Shown: positions 44,417-53,900 of the stretch, piece by piece
How the letters are laid out: each line of letters begins with the position of its first letter
How positions within the stretch are numbered: the first letter of the stretch is position 1
Source of the DNA: HXMU1420-13 sp965228545
GTDB lineage: Bacteria; Bacteroidota; Rhodothermia; Balneolales; Balneolaceae
Length of the DNA: 64,000 nucleotides
Reading direction: 5' to 3'
NCBI GenBank assembly: GCA_965228545.1
Contig: OZ245822.1
Coordinates: forward strand, 1,178,001 to 1,242,000
The notes under the pieces: model-generated
Databases searched by the model: none
What the model was told of the DNA's origin: nothing
What the model saw: the letters and a program-made list of their open reading frames with translations, nothing else
Translations under genes and position numbers: made by a program

Positions 44417-44872
44417 ATGACTGAAAAAGCTTTCGAAGAATACTTAAAAAAACACATCCCCATTGCTTGGGAAGCCGGAGTTCGGTTGCAAAACTATTCC
44501 GATCAATCATGTTCCATTGCCGTAACTCTTGGCAGAATGAACCAAAACCCATTTGGCAGTATGTTTTGGGCGGTAGAAGGCATGGCCGCCGAATTTGCCG
44601 GGGGAATCATGTTATTAACCAAAATTCAAGATTCAGGCATTAGTGTTTCGACTTTAGTTATAGATGGCAACATGGAATTCTATAAGAAAGCTGTTGGAAC
44701 GGTCATTTTCACCTGTTCGGATGGAATTTTGATTGATCAGCAAATTGATCAAGCTATACGTTCTAAAGAAGCTCAAACCCTTGAACTATCGAGTGTTGGT
44801 TGGGATGAAGACGGTGATCAAGTGGCGAAGTTTACGTTCCAGTGGAGTATAAAAGTACGTGCTACGGATTAA
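44417..44872 (+). CDS. DUF4442/PaaI-like hotdog-fold thioesterase family protein
   Basis: 151 aa. The central segment NPFGSMFWAVEGMAAEFAGGIML (52-74) is the hotdog helix with the typical N-P-x-G-S-M-F lead, and the strand pattern (VSTLVIDGNMEFYKKAVGTVIFTCSDG) follows DUF4442 proteins. Members are thought to hydrolyse acyl-CoA thioesters, but few are tested. It marks the return to chromosomal gene style after the island and precedes the symporter genes by 43 bases. Confidence 0.78.
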   Translation: MTEKAFEEYLKKHIPIAWEAGVRLQNYSDQSCSIAVTLGRMNQNPFGSMFWAVEGMAAEFAGGIMLLTKIQDSGISVSTLVIDGNMEFYKKAVGTVIFTCSDGILIDQQIDQAIRSKEAQTLELSSVGWDEDGDQVAKFTFQWSIKVRATD

Positions 44873-44915
44873 ATATTTTGCGAACTCGATCGAATCATTT
44901 AGCTTTGCGGCACTC

Positions 44916-45176
44916 ATGAGCTCAAAATCATCTATCCCAAACAAACTTATTTTTTCAGGTTCTACACCACACCGTAAAAAGCGCACGTTAATTGCGTTAG
45001 CCATACTCATCATTGTACAATGTTGTTTAATCTGGCCGGTTTATCCGTTATTCAGTAATCCCGAGCCACTTATACTAGGATTTCCCCAACCCTTTGCATG
45101 GGTGATTTTTATGGTTACGATTTCTTTTATCACATTGCTGATTCTGTTTCTTAAAGATCGGGAGGATTCAAAATAG
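44916..45176 (+). CDS. DUF3311-like small membrane subunit of the sodium:solute symporter
   Basis: 86 aa from ATG 44916; the frame opens earlier but would overlap the thioesterase gene. Two membrane segments lie at about 24-42 and 55-77, with P-x-x-x-GFPQPFAW between, the pattern of DUF3311 proteins that accompany SSS-family symporters. It ends 3 bases before the symporter start. It is probably an accessory subunit or assembly factor. Confidence 0.7.
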   Translation: MSSKSSIPNKLIFSGSTPHRKKRTLIALAILIIVQCCLIWPVYPLFSNPEPLILGFPQPFAWVIFMVTISFITLLILFLKDREDSK

Positions 45177-45179
45177 CCT

Positions 45180-46658
45180 ATGGCTGATTGGGTAATCATT
45201 CTTCTGATATGTGGCATTTATTTGCTGATTACACTCATCATGGGCATTGTTCCGGGTTTGAAAGTGAGTCATAGCACTACAGGCTATGTGGCCGGAGATC
45301 GCTCGATGAATGTATTCATTCTATACTTTGTATTGGGCGCTTCCATCTTCTCGAGTTTTGCATTTCTTGGCGGACCCGGTTGGGCGTATTCCCGAGGGGT
45401 AGCCGCTTTGTATATTATCGCTTACGGAGCTGTAGGAATGGTCCCTTTTTACTTTTTTGGACCAAAAGCCCGTGCTTTGGGTGAGAAATTCGGTTTTGTA
45501 ACCCAGGCAGAAATCCTCGAAGATCGATTTAATAGTAAATGGCTTTCCGGGATTCTAGCTGTTTTAACGGTGGTTGTTCTGATCCCCTACCTCACATTGC
45601 AAATGAAAGGAGCGGGTTTGGTGCTCAATACCATAAGCGAAGGGTTTATTCCGGTTTGGCTAGGGGCCGGAATTGCTTATGTAGTGGTTCTTATTTATGT
45701 ATTTTTTTCCGGCGTGATGGGCGTTGGGTGGACCAACACGTTCCAAGGCATTTTTATGCTGGTGATTGCTTGGTTTTTGGGGATCTATTTGCCTAAAGCA
45801 TTGTATGGCGGCATAGAAGCCATGTTTACTGAATTATTGAATTCCGATTTCAAACAAGCCTTAACCGCTCCCGGTTTAGACGCTAACGGTAACGCCTGGA
45901 ATTGGTGGGGATTCAGCTCTGCGGTTATTGTATCTGCACTTGGTTTTTCGATGTGGCCTCATTTTTTTATGAAAGCCTTTGCTGCAAAAAGCGACCGAAC
46001 CATTAAACTTACTGTAGTTCTATATCCAACCTTTCAGATTTTTCTGGTACCGATTTTGGTAATTGGATTTGCAGCAGTATCGTCATTTCCGGGGGTTACT
46101 CCAGCGGATTCAATTTTACCTCACGTGTTATTGAATATGGACCTGCCGGTTGTTTTGATCGGTTTGGTGTGCGCCGGCACATTGGCGGCTTCCATGAGTT
46201 CGGGCGATGCTATTGTTCATGCCGCAGCATCGGTGGGAGTTCGGGATGGTTTGACTAAAATTCCATCAGTCAACCGATGGCTAAAAGCTGGTGATCATGA
46301 GCGTTTGTTGATTCGCATCGGAGTAGTAGTTATCTCGCTTATAGCTTATTACTTCGCCGTGTTTTCTTCCACGGATATTGTATCTCTTCTACTAGGAGCT
46401 TATGGAGGTATCGCTCAGCTCTTTCCTATCATGTTCGCGCTGTTCTATTGGCCACGAGCAAACGGAATTGGAGCCCTGTCTGCATTGATTTGTGGCATCA
46501 TCACCACATTGATTTTTCTGTACTTCCCCGACTTAAAGCCTTTGCCCATTCATGAGGGTGTTTATGGATTGATCGTGAATATCGTTCTGCTTATTACTGT
46601 AAGTTTAGCTACACAGCCCGAGAGTGAAGAGCGGATTCGGCGGTATATTGAGTTTTGA
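45180..46658 (+). CDS. Sodium:solute symporter (SSS family)
   Basis: 492 aa, about 13 membrane helices. Family features include VAGDRSMNVFILYFVLGASIFSSFAFLG in helices 1-2, the long cytoplasmic loop GEKFGFVTQAEILEDRFNS, and the helix-8 Na+ site region LVCAGTLAASMSSGDAIVHAAAS. It imports a solute with Na+; members of this family with a DUF3311 partner commonly carry organic anions or amino acids (pantothenate/proline-like), but the substrate cannot be read here. It is followed by the 1.1-kb tandem repeat. Confidence 0.92.
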   Translation: MADWVIILLICGIYLLITLIMGIVPGLKVSHSTTGYVAGDRSMNVFILYFVLGASIFSSFAFLGGPGWAYSRGVAALYIIAYGAVGMVPFYFFGPKARALGEKFGFVTQAEILEDRFNSKWLSGILAVLTVVVLIPYLTLQMKGAGLVLNTISEGFIPVWLGAGIAYVVVLIYVFFSGVMGVGWTNTFQGIFMLVIAWFLGIYLPKALYGGIEAMFTELLNSDFKQALTAPGLDANGNAWNWWGFSSAVIVSALGFSMWPHFFMKAFAAKSDRTIKLTVVLYPTFQIFLVPILVIGFAAVSSFPGVTPADSILPHVLLNMDLPVVLIGLVCAGTLAASMSSGDAIVHAAASVGVRDGLTKIPSVNRWLKAGDHERLLIRIGVVVISLIAYYFAVFSSTDIVSLLLGAYGGIAQLFPIMFALFYWPRANGIGALSALICGIITTLIFLYFPDLKPLPIHEGVYGLIVNIVLLITVSLATQPESEERIRRYIEF

Positions 46659-46681
46659 TTTTCTTGGTTTAGAAACGATCT

Positions 46682-47698
46682 AAGTCATCCAGAGCCAAAG
46701 CGCATGCGGGGTGATGGAACTAGACGGGTTAATGGATTAAATGCACATCAAGCTACCACTTTCATCAACGTTGATTGAAGCAATAGATAAAAAAGCTATT
46801 TGCGCCTTTAATCCGTACAGATCCTTCGGCGGTAGCCTCAGGATGACTAGCTTGTAAATAGACTGATGTCTAAAATTAGCCCGTCGTATTATTTAAGTCA
46901 TCCAGAGCCAAAGCGCATGCGGGCGATGGAACTAGACGGGTTAATGAATTGAGCGCACATCTAGCTACCACTTTCATCAACGTTGTTTGAAGCAATAGAT
47001 AAAAAAGCTATTTGCGCCTTTAATCCGTACAGATCCTTCGGCGGTAGCCTCAGGATGACTAGCTTGTAAATAGACTGATGTCTAAAATTAGCCCGTGGTA
47101 TTATTTAAGTCATCCAGAGCCAAAGCGCATGCGGGGTGATGGAACTAGACGGTTTAATGAATTGAGGGAACTTCTAGCGACCACTTTCATCAACGTTGAT
47201 TGAATAATCAACATGAAAATCATTTGTACCTTTAACCTGTATAGATCCTTCGGCAGTAACCTCAGGATGACTAGCTTGTAAATAGACTGATGTCTAAAAT
47301 TAGCCCGTGGTATTATTTAAGTCATCCAGAGCCAAAGCGCATGCGGGGTGATGGAACTAGACGTGTTAATGGATTAAATGCACATCTAGCTACCACTTTC
47401 ATCAACGTTGATTGAATAATCAACATAAATATCACTTGTACCTTTAATCCGTACTGATCCTTCGGCAGTAGCCTCAGGATGACTAGCTTGTAAATAGACT
47501 GATGTCTAAAATTAGCCCGTCGTATTATTTAAGTCATCCAGAGCCAAAGCGCATGCGGGGCGATGGAACTAGACGGGTTAATGGATTGAATGCACATCTA
47601 GCTACCACTTTCATCAACGTTGTTTGAATAATCAACATAAATATCACTTGTACCTTTAATCCGTACTGATCCTTCGGCAGTAACCTCAGGATGACTAG
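46682..47698. repeat. Tandem array of 212-bp repeat units, 4 full copies plus a truncated fifth
   Basis: Units start with AAGTCATCCAGAGCC at 46682, 46895, 47107, 47319 and 47531 (periods 213, 212, 212, 212). The fifth stops at 47698. Each unit is an approximately 168-bp block plus a 45-bp spacer (CTTGTAAATAGACTGATGTC...). The block has inverted ends: AGTCATCC-GAG-C at its start, and G-CTCAGGATGACT at its end. A further internal pair (GGATTAAA/TTTAATCC) lets the block fold into one long hairpin. The central hairpin comes in two sequence versions (copies 1-2 and 3-5). No gene is seen in this gap of 1094 bases between convergent genes. Confidence 0.95.
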
Positions 47699-47752
47699 AA
47701 ATAAATATGGCATAGTACGAAGAAACCTTTTTCCTTCTTCCTTTCTCTCCTA

Positions 47753-48211
47753 CTAAACCCCTGCCATTTCTTTTATAACCTTCCACTCGGCTTCGGAAAC
47801 TTTGGTGATAGAATAACGACCCAAGCGAAATAGCTCCATATCATCGAGTTCTTTCTTCGCCTTGAGTGCTTCTCTGCCGACAGGCTCGTCGAATTTGGCA
47901 ACGAATTTCATATCCACGTTAATCCAAGTGGGATCTTCTTCCGAACTTTTTTCATCAAAATACTTGGAATCAGGGTTGAATTGAAGTGCATCAGGATAAG
48001 GCTCACTAACTACTTCCATCATACCTACTATCGCCGGCGGTTTTTGATTCGAATGATAGAAGAATACGCCATCGCCGGGTTTCATCTCGTCGCGCATATA
48101 ATTGCGAGCCCCGTAATTTCTAACTCCATCCCAGGGAGTAGTGCCGTCACGTTCTAAATCGTCGATTGAATAATTATCCGGTTCTGACTTGCATAACCAA
48201 TAATTTGCCAT
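47753..48211 (-). CDS. EVE domain-containing protein
   Basis: 152 aa, a whole EVE (PUA-like) domain. It opens ANYWLCKSEPDNYSIDDLERDG, with WDGVRNYGARNYMRDEMKPGDGVFFYHS (27-54) lining the pocket. EVE domains are thought to bind modified bases in DNA or RNA, and in bacteria often accompany restriction or defence systems or act as housekeeping proteins. This stand-alone form is the THYN1-like housekeeping type. It lies 8 bases after rfbB and is probably co-transcribed. Confidence 0.93.
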   Translation of the reverse strand: MANYWLCKSEPDNYSIDDLERDGTTPWDGVRNYGARNYMRDEMKPGDGVFFYHSNQKPPAIVGMMEVVSEPYPDALQFNPDSKYFDEKSSEEDPTWINVDMKFVAKFDEPVGREALKAKKELDDMELFRLGRYSITKVSEAEWKVIKEMAGV

Positions 48212-48219
48212 AACTCTGT

Positions 48220-49233
48220 CTATTCTTTTATTGAAGCTTCATATTTATTCACGTACCACATCACCGTTTCTTCCAGCATGGAATCAAAATCAGGATTCGG
48301 TTCCCAATTAAGTTCACGCTTGATCTTGGATGCGTCGATAGCGTAACGGAAATCGTGTCCCAAACGATCCGTTACAAAGGAAATCAGGTGTTTGTAATCG
48401 CCATCCGGACCTTTGCCCACTTTTGCATTTAATACATCACAAATTTTGTGAACCAGATCTAGGTTTTTCCATTCGTTATTCCCACCCACGTTATAGGTTT
48501 CGCCGGCTTTTCCGGTTAAAAAGGCTGTTTCTAACGCCAAGCAATGATCTTTCACAAAAAGCCAATCCCTAACATTTTGTCCTTTTCCGTACACGGGAAT
48601 TTTGTTGTGCGAAACCGCATTTCTTATCACCGTAGGAATTAACTTTTCATCATGCTGATGTGGTCCGTAGTTATTAGAACAATTCGTTGTTACTACGTTC
48701 ATTCCGTAAGTTCGATAATAGGATCGAACTATCATATCACTTCCAGCTTTCGATGCAGAATATGGCGAATTTGGAGCATAAGGTGTGGTTTCGGTAAATA
48801 ATCCGTCGTCTTCTAATTCTCCATATACTTCATCGGTTGAAACGTGAACAAAGCGATTATTTTTCCAGCTGTATTCATCATCTTTCCAAAGCTGACGACA
48901 TTCTTCCAAAATATTGAAAGTACCCACCACATTCGATTGAATAAAGGGCTCCGGACCTGTGATAGAATTATCCACGTGCGATTCTGCAGCTAAGTGAATC
49001 ACACCATCAGGTTGGAAAGTTTTCACAATATCCTGAACTGCTTCTCGATCTATCAGATCTACTTTTTTGAAGTGATAACGTTCAGAATCTTTTATAGGAC
49101 TTAAGAAACTGCGATCGGATGCATAAGTAAGTTTATCAATATTGTAGAAGGTCCAATCTTTATGTTTGTGAAACAGATAAAGGATCAAATTTGATCCAAT
49201 AAAGCCTGCCCCTCCTGTAATTATTACTTTCAT
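48220..49233 (-). CDS. rfbB: dTDP-glucose 4,6-dehydratase
   Basis: 337 aa SDR enzyme, second step of dTDP-L-rhamnose synthesis. Visible are the NAD site GGAGFIGSN (7-15), the catalytic TDE (133-135) in VSTDEVYGEL, and the YxxxK pair Y158/K162 in YSASKAG. Substrate residues appear in NNYGPHQHDEKLIPTVI. Its start overlaps rfbC by 4 bases. The gene order is rfbD-rfbC-rfbB, and rfbA is not in the window. Confidence 0.96.
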   Translation of the reverse strand: MKVIITGGAGFIGSNLILYLFHKHKDWTFYNIDKLTYASDRSFLSPIKDSERYHFKKVDLIDREAVQDIVKTFQPDGVIHLAAESHVDNSITGPEPFIQSNVVGTFNILEECRQLWKDDEYSWKNNRFVHVSTDEVYGELEDDGLFTETTPYAPNSPYSASKAGSDMIVRSYYRTYGMNVVTTNCSNNYGPHQHDEKLIPTVIRNAVSHNKIPVYGKGQNVRDWLFVKDHCLALETAFLTGKAGETYNVGGNNEWKNLDLVHKICDVLNAKVGKGPDGDYKHLISFVTDRLGHDFRYAIDASKIKRELNWEPNPDFDSMLEETVMWYVNKYEASIKE

Positions 49234-49778
49234 GAGAATAGTTCGTTCTTAGCTATTGATTTTAAAAGTGGTTGTACTCTGTCTTTGTCGGATAACACCG
49301 GTTTATCCACGCCCCAATTAATCCGTATATCCGGATCATCCCAACGCACCCCTCTTTCTGATGGTTGGTGATAATAATCGGAACATTTGTAGTAAACAAC
49401 AGCCTGATCACTTAAAACTGAAAATCCATGAGCAAAACCGATGGGCACATACATTTGTTTATGATTTTCTGCCGACAGTTGCGTAGCCACAAAATGGCCA
49501 AATGTTTTAGAACCTGCTCGCATATCTACGGCCACATCCAATATGGTGCCAACGATGCATTGCACCAACTTTGCCTGCGGCTGTTCTAATTGGTAATGCA
49601 GGCCCCTAACGGTTCCCTTAAAGGATTTTGAAATATTATCCTGAATGAAAGCCTCTGTAATGCCTGCCTCTTGCAGTACGATCTCCCTAAATGATTCTAA
49701 GAAATAACCTCGCTCGTCTTCAAAAACACGAGGTTCAATTACTTTTACCTCCGGGATTCGAGTTTCTATAACTTTCAT
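49230..49778 (-). CDS. rfbC: dTDP-4-dehydrorhamnose 3,5-epimerase
   Basis: 182 aa, standard RmlC cupin. The catalytic histidine is H61 in VRGLHYQ, followed by AKLVQCIVGTILDVAVDMR, and the active-site tyrosine region is VVYYKCSDYYHQPSERGVRWDDP. It acts third in dTDP-L-rhamnose synthesis. It overlaps both neighbours by 4 bases, so the three enzymes are translationally coupled. Confidence 0.96.
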   Translation of the reverse strand: MKVIETRIPEVKVIEPRVFEDERGYFLESFREIVLQEAGITEAFIQDNISKSFKGTVRGLHYQLEQPQAKLVQCIVGTILDVAVDMRAGSKTFGHFVATQLSAENHKQMYVPIGFAHGFSVLSDQAVVYYKCSDYYHQPSERGVRWDDPDIRINWGVDKPVLSDKDRVQPLLKSIAKNELFS

Positions 49779-50638
49779 GGATAAATTGTTTTTAGTAATT
49801 GAACCAAACCCGTTTCCCAGTTCAAAGAGGGTGAGTTAAGCACTTTCTCTACTTTGGTAGTGTTCAATTTTGAAAAATATGGTCGTTTAGCTTTTGTTTT
49901 AAATTCGGTGGAAGATACTTCTTTTAACTGCACATCAACACTTGTTAATTCAAAAATCCTCCGGGCAAATTCATACCAACTTATAATTCCGTCTGAGCCT
50001 AAATGAAAAATTCCCTCCTGTTGAATTTCTAACAGATTCATGGTTTGCTCTACCACGGCAGAGCAGAACGTGGGCACCCCGAATTGATCGTTAACAACAG
50101 ATAGTAAATCTCGCTCTTGTGCTAAATGAAGCATAGTTTTTACGAAATTATTTCCAAAAGATCCGCACAGCCATGATACTCGTAGAATCAAGAATGTAGC
50201 ACCCGATTGTTTGATAGCCAGCTCACCACTTAACTTAGTTTCTCCATAGTGGTTAACAGGATCGGTAGCCACGTCTTCCGGATAGCCATTTGGGTATTTT
50301 TCCCGATCGTCCTCTTCTCCCGAAAACACGTAATCGGTTGAGTAATGTACCAGTTTTATAGTTTGCTCGGCACAATACCTGGCTAAGTTTTCAACAGCTA
50401 AATGATTGATTAATTCTGCCTGTTTTTTTTCGTCTTCGGCTTGATCTACCTTCGTATAAGCCGCACAATTAATAACAACTTGAGGATTATCTTGTGCTAG
50501 AATATCCTGTAACTTTTTAGCATCGGAAATGTCAAGCATCTTGGAATCGTAAGCGGTGTAATCAGCCTTCTTTACCTTCAAAAAATGAACCCATTGTTGG
50601 CCCAACTGTCCGTTACAACCTGTTATTAAATATCTCAT
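49775..50638 (-). CDS. rfbD: dTDP-4-dehydrorhamnose reductase
   Basis: 287 aa SDR enzyme that makes dTDP-L-rhamnose. NADPH site TGCNGQLGQQ (6-15), YSTDYVFSG (99-107), and catalytic Y131/K135 in NHYGETKLSGE are present. First gene of the rfbD-C-B operon. A 271-bp region without recognisable genes separates it from the divergent giant surface protein gene; no clear promoter motif stands out there. Confidence 0.95.
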   Translation of the reverse strand: MRYLITGCNGQLGQQWVHFLKVKKADYTAYDSKMLDISDAKKLQDILAQDNPQVVINCAAYTKVDQAEDEKKQAELINHLAVENLARYCAEQTIKLVHYSTDYVFSGEEDDREKYPNGYPEDVATDPVNHYGETKLSGELAIKQSGATFLILRVSWLCGSFGNNFVKTMLHLAQERDLLSVVNDQFGVPTFCSAVVEQTMNLLEIQQEGIFHLGSDGIISWYEFARRIFELTSVDVQLKEVSSTEFKTKAKRPYFSKLNTTKVEKVLNSPSLNWETGLVQLLKTIYP

Positions 50639-50909
50639 ACTGGTTGTTCTACCTCAGCTCTGGATTAAACGTCATAACTAACATATCATTGATGAGTTCA
50701 GAATTACTATTAGCTCTATTTTTAGTTACAAACTTACTGAAGATTTCACCCTTTTGTAGCTGAATATTTCTAAATCCACCGAGTGGTTAAAATCACTGAA
50801 CAGGTACTATACCAATCCTCTATTTTTACCGATAACCATTGGATAAAGGAAGAATTAGAATTGATTAACCCTCATAACCTGTCAAATATTTCAATGTATA
50901 TTCTGGGTG

Positions 50910-53900
50910 ATGCAGGAAATACTTAATGCATTCAATAAAGCGATTTTTATTAATCCAAGTAACAGAATAGTGCGGTATCTGTTTGTATTATTTTTACTAG
51001 TTCTGCCCGTAGAGCTGTTTGCGCAGCTTGCAGGGTTCGAGTATCGTAAAAAATTTACGGTTGATAATACATTGGTTAGTGGATCAACCGATTTAACCGA
51101 CTTTCCGGTTCTTATAAGTTTAACCGATTCTGATCTCGCTACTGTTGCAAACGCTGGTTTTGTTACAAATTCTAACGGCTACGATATTGCTTTCACTTCA
51201 TCGGATGGTAGCACCCAATTAGATCACGAACTTGAAGAATACACCGCAAGTACCGGCGAAATTTTGGTATGGGTTCGGTTTCCAACCTTATCAGCCACCA
51301 GCGATACCGATTTTTATATTTACTTTGGCAACAGCTCGATAACCACCGATCAATCCACATCTTCTACTTGGAATTCGAATTACCAGCTTGTACTACACAT
51401 GGATGGGCTTTCTGATGCAACTGCCAATGCGAATAATGCGACCAATAATGGAACCACTTCCACCACCGGAAAACTAGGTAACGCCCGTGATTTTTCTGCA
51501 GCCGGTAGCGACTTTCTATCCATAGCCGACGATGCTACACTCGACATTACACAAGACCTCACCATTTCGGCTTGGGTAAATGCAGATAATTTTGGTACTA
51601 CTCCCGATTTGGTTACTAAAGGAGATTGGGATGAATCCTACGCTACTTGGGTTCGAGCTAACAACACATTAAGATTAGCTGATGACGGTACTACCATTGT
51701 TACCTCATCGGGTACTATTTCGAGCAGTACCACTGCGTATGTCACGTTTACAAATTCGGCCAGCGGAAGTGCAATTTACATCAATGGAGCAGCAAGTGGA
51801 ACAGGTTCGGCCGGAACCTTTACCAATAACAACAATCCACTAACCATATCAAGTAGTGCATACCCAATTAATGGCTGGATTGATGAAGTTCGAGTATCAA
51901 ATACCCCACATACGGCCGATTGGATTGCTACTGAATACAATAATCAAAATAGTCCGGGCACATTTTATTCCGAATCTAATGAGCCACCGGTTTTAAGTAC
52001 GATTGAGGCTACGCCTTTAAACATTGTTGCAGGTGGTGCTGCAACCATCATAACAGAAACCATTGCACTTAGTACACCTTTCGCAGACTCTATCGAAAGT
52101 GCAACCATACAAATAACAACTAATTATGATAGTTCCGAGGATGTATTAGCTTTTACTGATACCGGTTTGATTTCGGGTTCATGGGCTTCGGGAAGTGGAA
52201 TCCTCACTCTATCGGGAAGGGCAAGCGTGGCCGATTATCAGGCTGCTTTACGCTCGGTAACCTATCAAAATACCGACGGTAGCTCGCCGGATCTTTCAAG
52301 TCGGACAGTTAGTTTTTCTGTGGATGATGTGTTCTACACCAGCAACACCGAAACCCGGGATATATATGTAACACAAGTTTATAGCGATTTGTCTACCGAT
52401 ATCGCAAACGTGGTTTTTCATTACGATGCGCAAGATGTTGACGGTGACCTTGATACCGGTGATCAACCTGCTGATGGCTCTACCGTAAGTTTGTGGGGTG
52501 ATCGTTCGAATGAGGCGAACAGCAATCCTGATGATATTGAAGCGCTGGCACCATCGGGCGATGAACCAACCTTCGATTCTGATTATTTCGGTGAACGTGG
52601 CGGATTATTTTTCGACTATAATTCGGGCGATAATGGCGATAATTTTCAGATGCAAGATAGCGCTACAGTAAATACTTCTACCTTTAATGAAAAATCTTTT
52701 GCCGTAGTTTTTAGAACAGGAGATGATGTTTCAGGGCTGCAAATTATCTACGAGCAAGGAGCCGGTTCGAACGGTTATCAAATATCCATCAAAGATGGAA
52801 ACCTTTATGCCTACGCTTGGAGTACGAATGGAAGCTGGACTGATGGAGATGACATCAGTATTGATCTTGGAAGTGTAGAAACCAATGAATCTTATATAGT
52901 AATTGCCAATCATGATCAAAGCCGAACTGCTTGGGAAGCCAAGGTAAACGACGGCGCAATCGTTCTTGATCCTAATACGGCGGGCACTATGAACTCGCAC
53001 GGAGGCGATCCAACAATTGGTGAAGAAGATGGAACTAACGACCCAGTTACATTTGCATCGAATCCTTCTACCACCAACAACTTTAATGGCTACATCGGTG
53101 AGTTGGTATCTTGGAATACGGCATTAAGCGCCGGACAAATTGCCGGTATTTATACCTATTTATGCGATAAATGGTGTAACGAAGCTCCGGTTTTAAGCGC
53201 GATTGAAGGAACAGATCTTGATTTTACGGAGGGCGATTCTCCAACAGTCATCACCTCATCCATTGTAATAGCCGACAGCGATAACACCCAACTTGATAGT
53301 GCTAAGGTTGTTATTTCCGCAAATTATGTGAGCACTGAAGATGTATTGGACTTTAGCGATACGGGAAGCATTACTGGCTCATGGGATTCATCAACAGGCA
53401 CAATAACTTTGGTTGGAACAACTAGTATTGCCAACTATCAAACTGCATTACGTTCTGTTACTTTCGAAAACACAAATACCGTAAATCCATCTACCAATGT
53501 GCGTCAAATAGATTTCTATGTGTATGATTGGGACGACAGTAGCAATGTAGTATCTCGAGATGTAAATATTATTGCGGTGAACTCGACTCCTTCGCTTTCT
53601 GGTGTAACAGGTTCAGTTGTTGCTTACACCGAGGGTGATGGCACCACTACTATTCCAACCTCTGTAACCATTACCGATGTTGACGACACCAATATCGAAA
53701 GTGCAACTATCACTGTATCCAATAATTATTTTAATGGCGAAGATGTTCTTTCTTTTGTTGATACCGGCTCGATAACCAGTAGTTTTGATGAAATAACAGG
53801 CGTATTAACTTTAACAGGAACTGCATCGTTAGCTGATTATGAAACAGCACTGGAAAATATTTTGTATGAAAACACCAGTTCTGATCCCATTGAATTAACC

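Noticed and set aside
46682..47698. Tandem 212-bp units as a CRISPR or iteron origin
   Set aside because: The period is far too long for CRISPR, the units lack short direct iterons, and no replication initiator gene is nearby.
46682..47786. A short minus-strand open frame at 47598-47786 over the end of the repeat array
   Set aside because: It overlaps the start of the EVE gene end and repeat DNA, has no homologous character, and is explained by the repeat.
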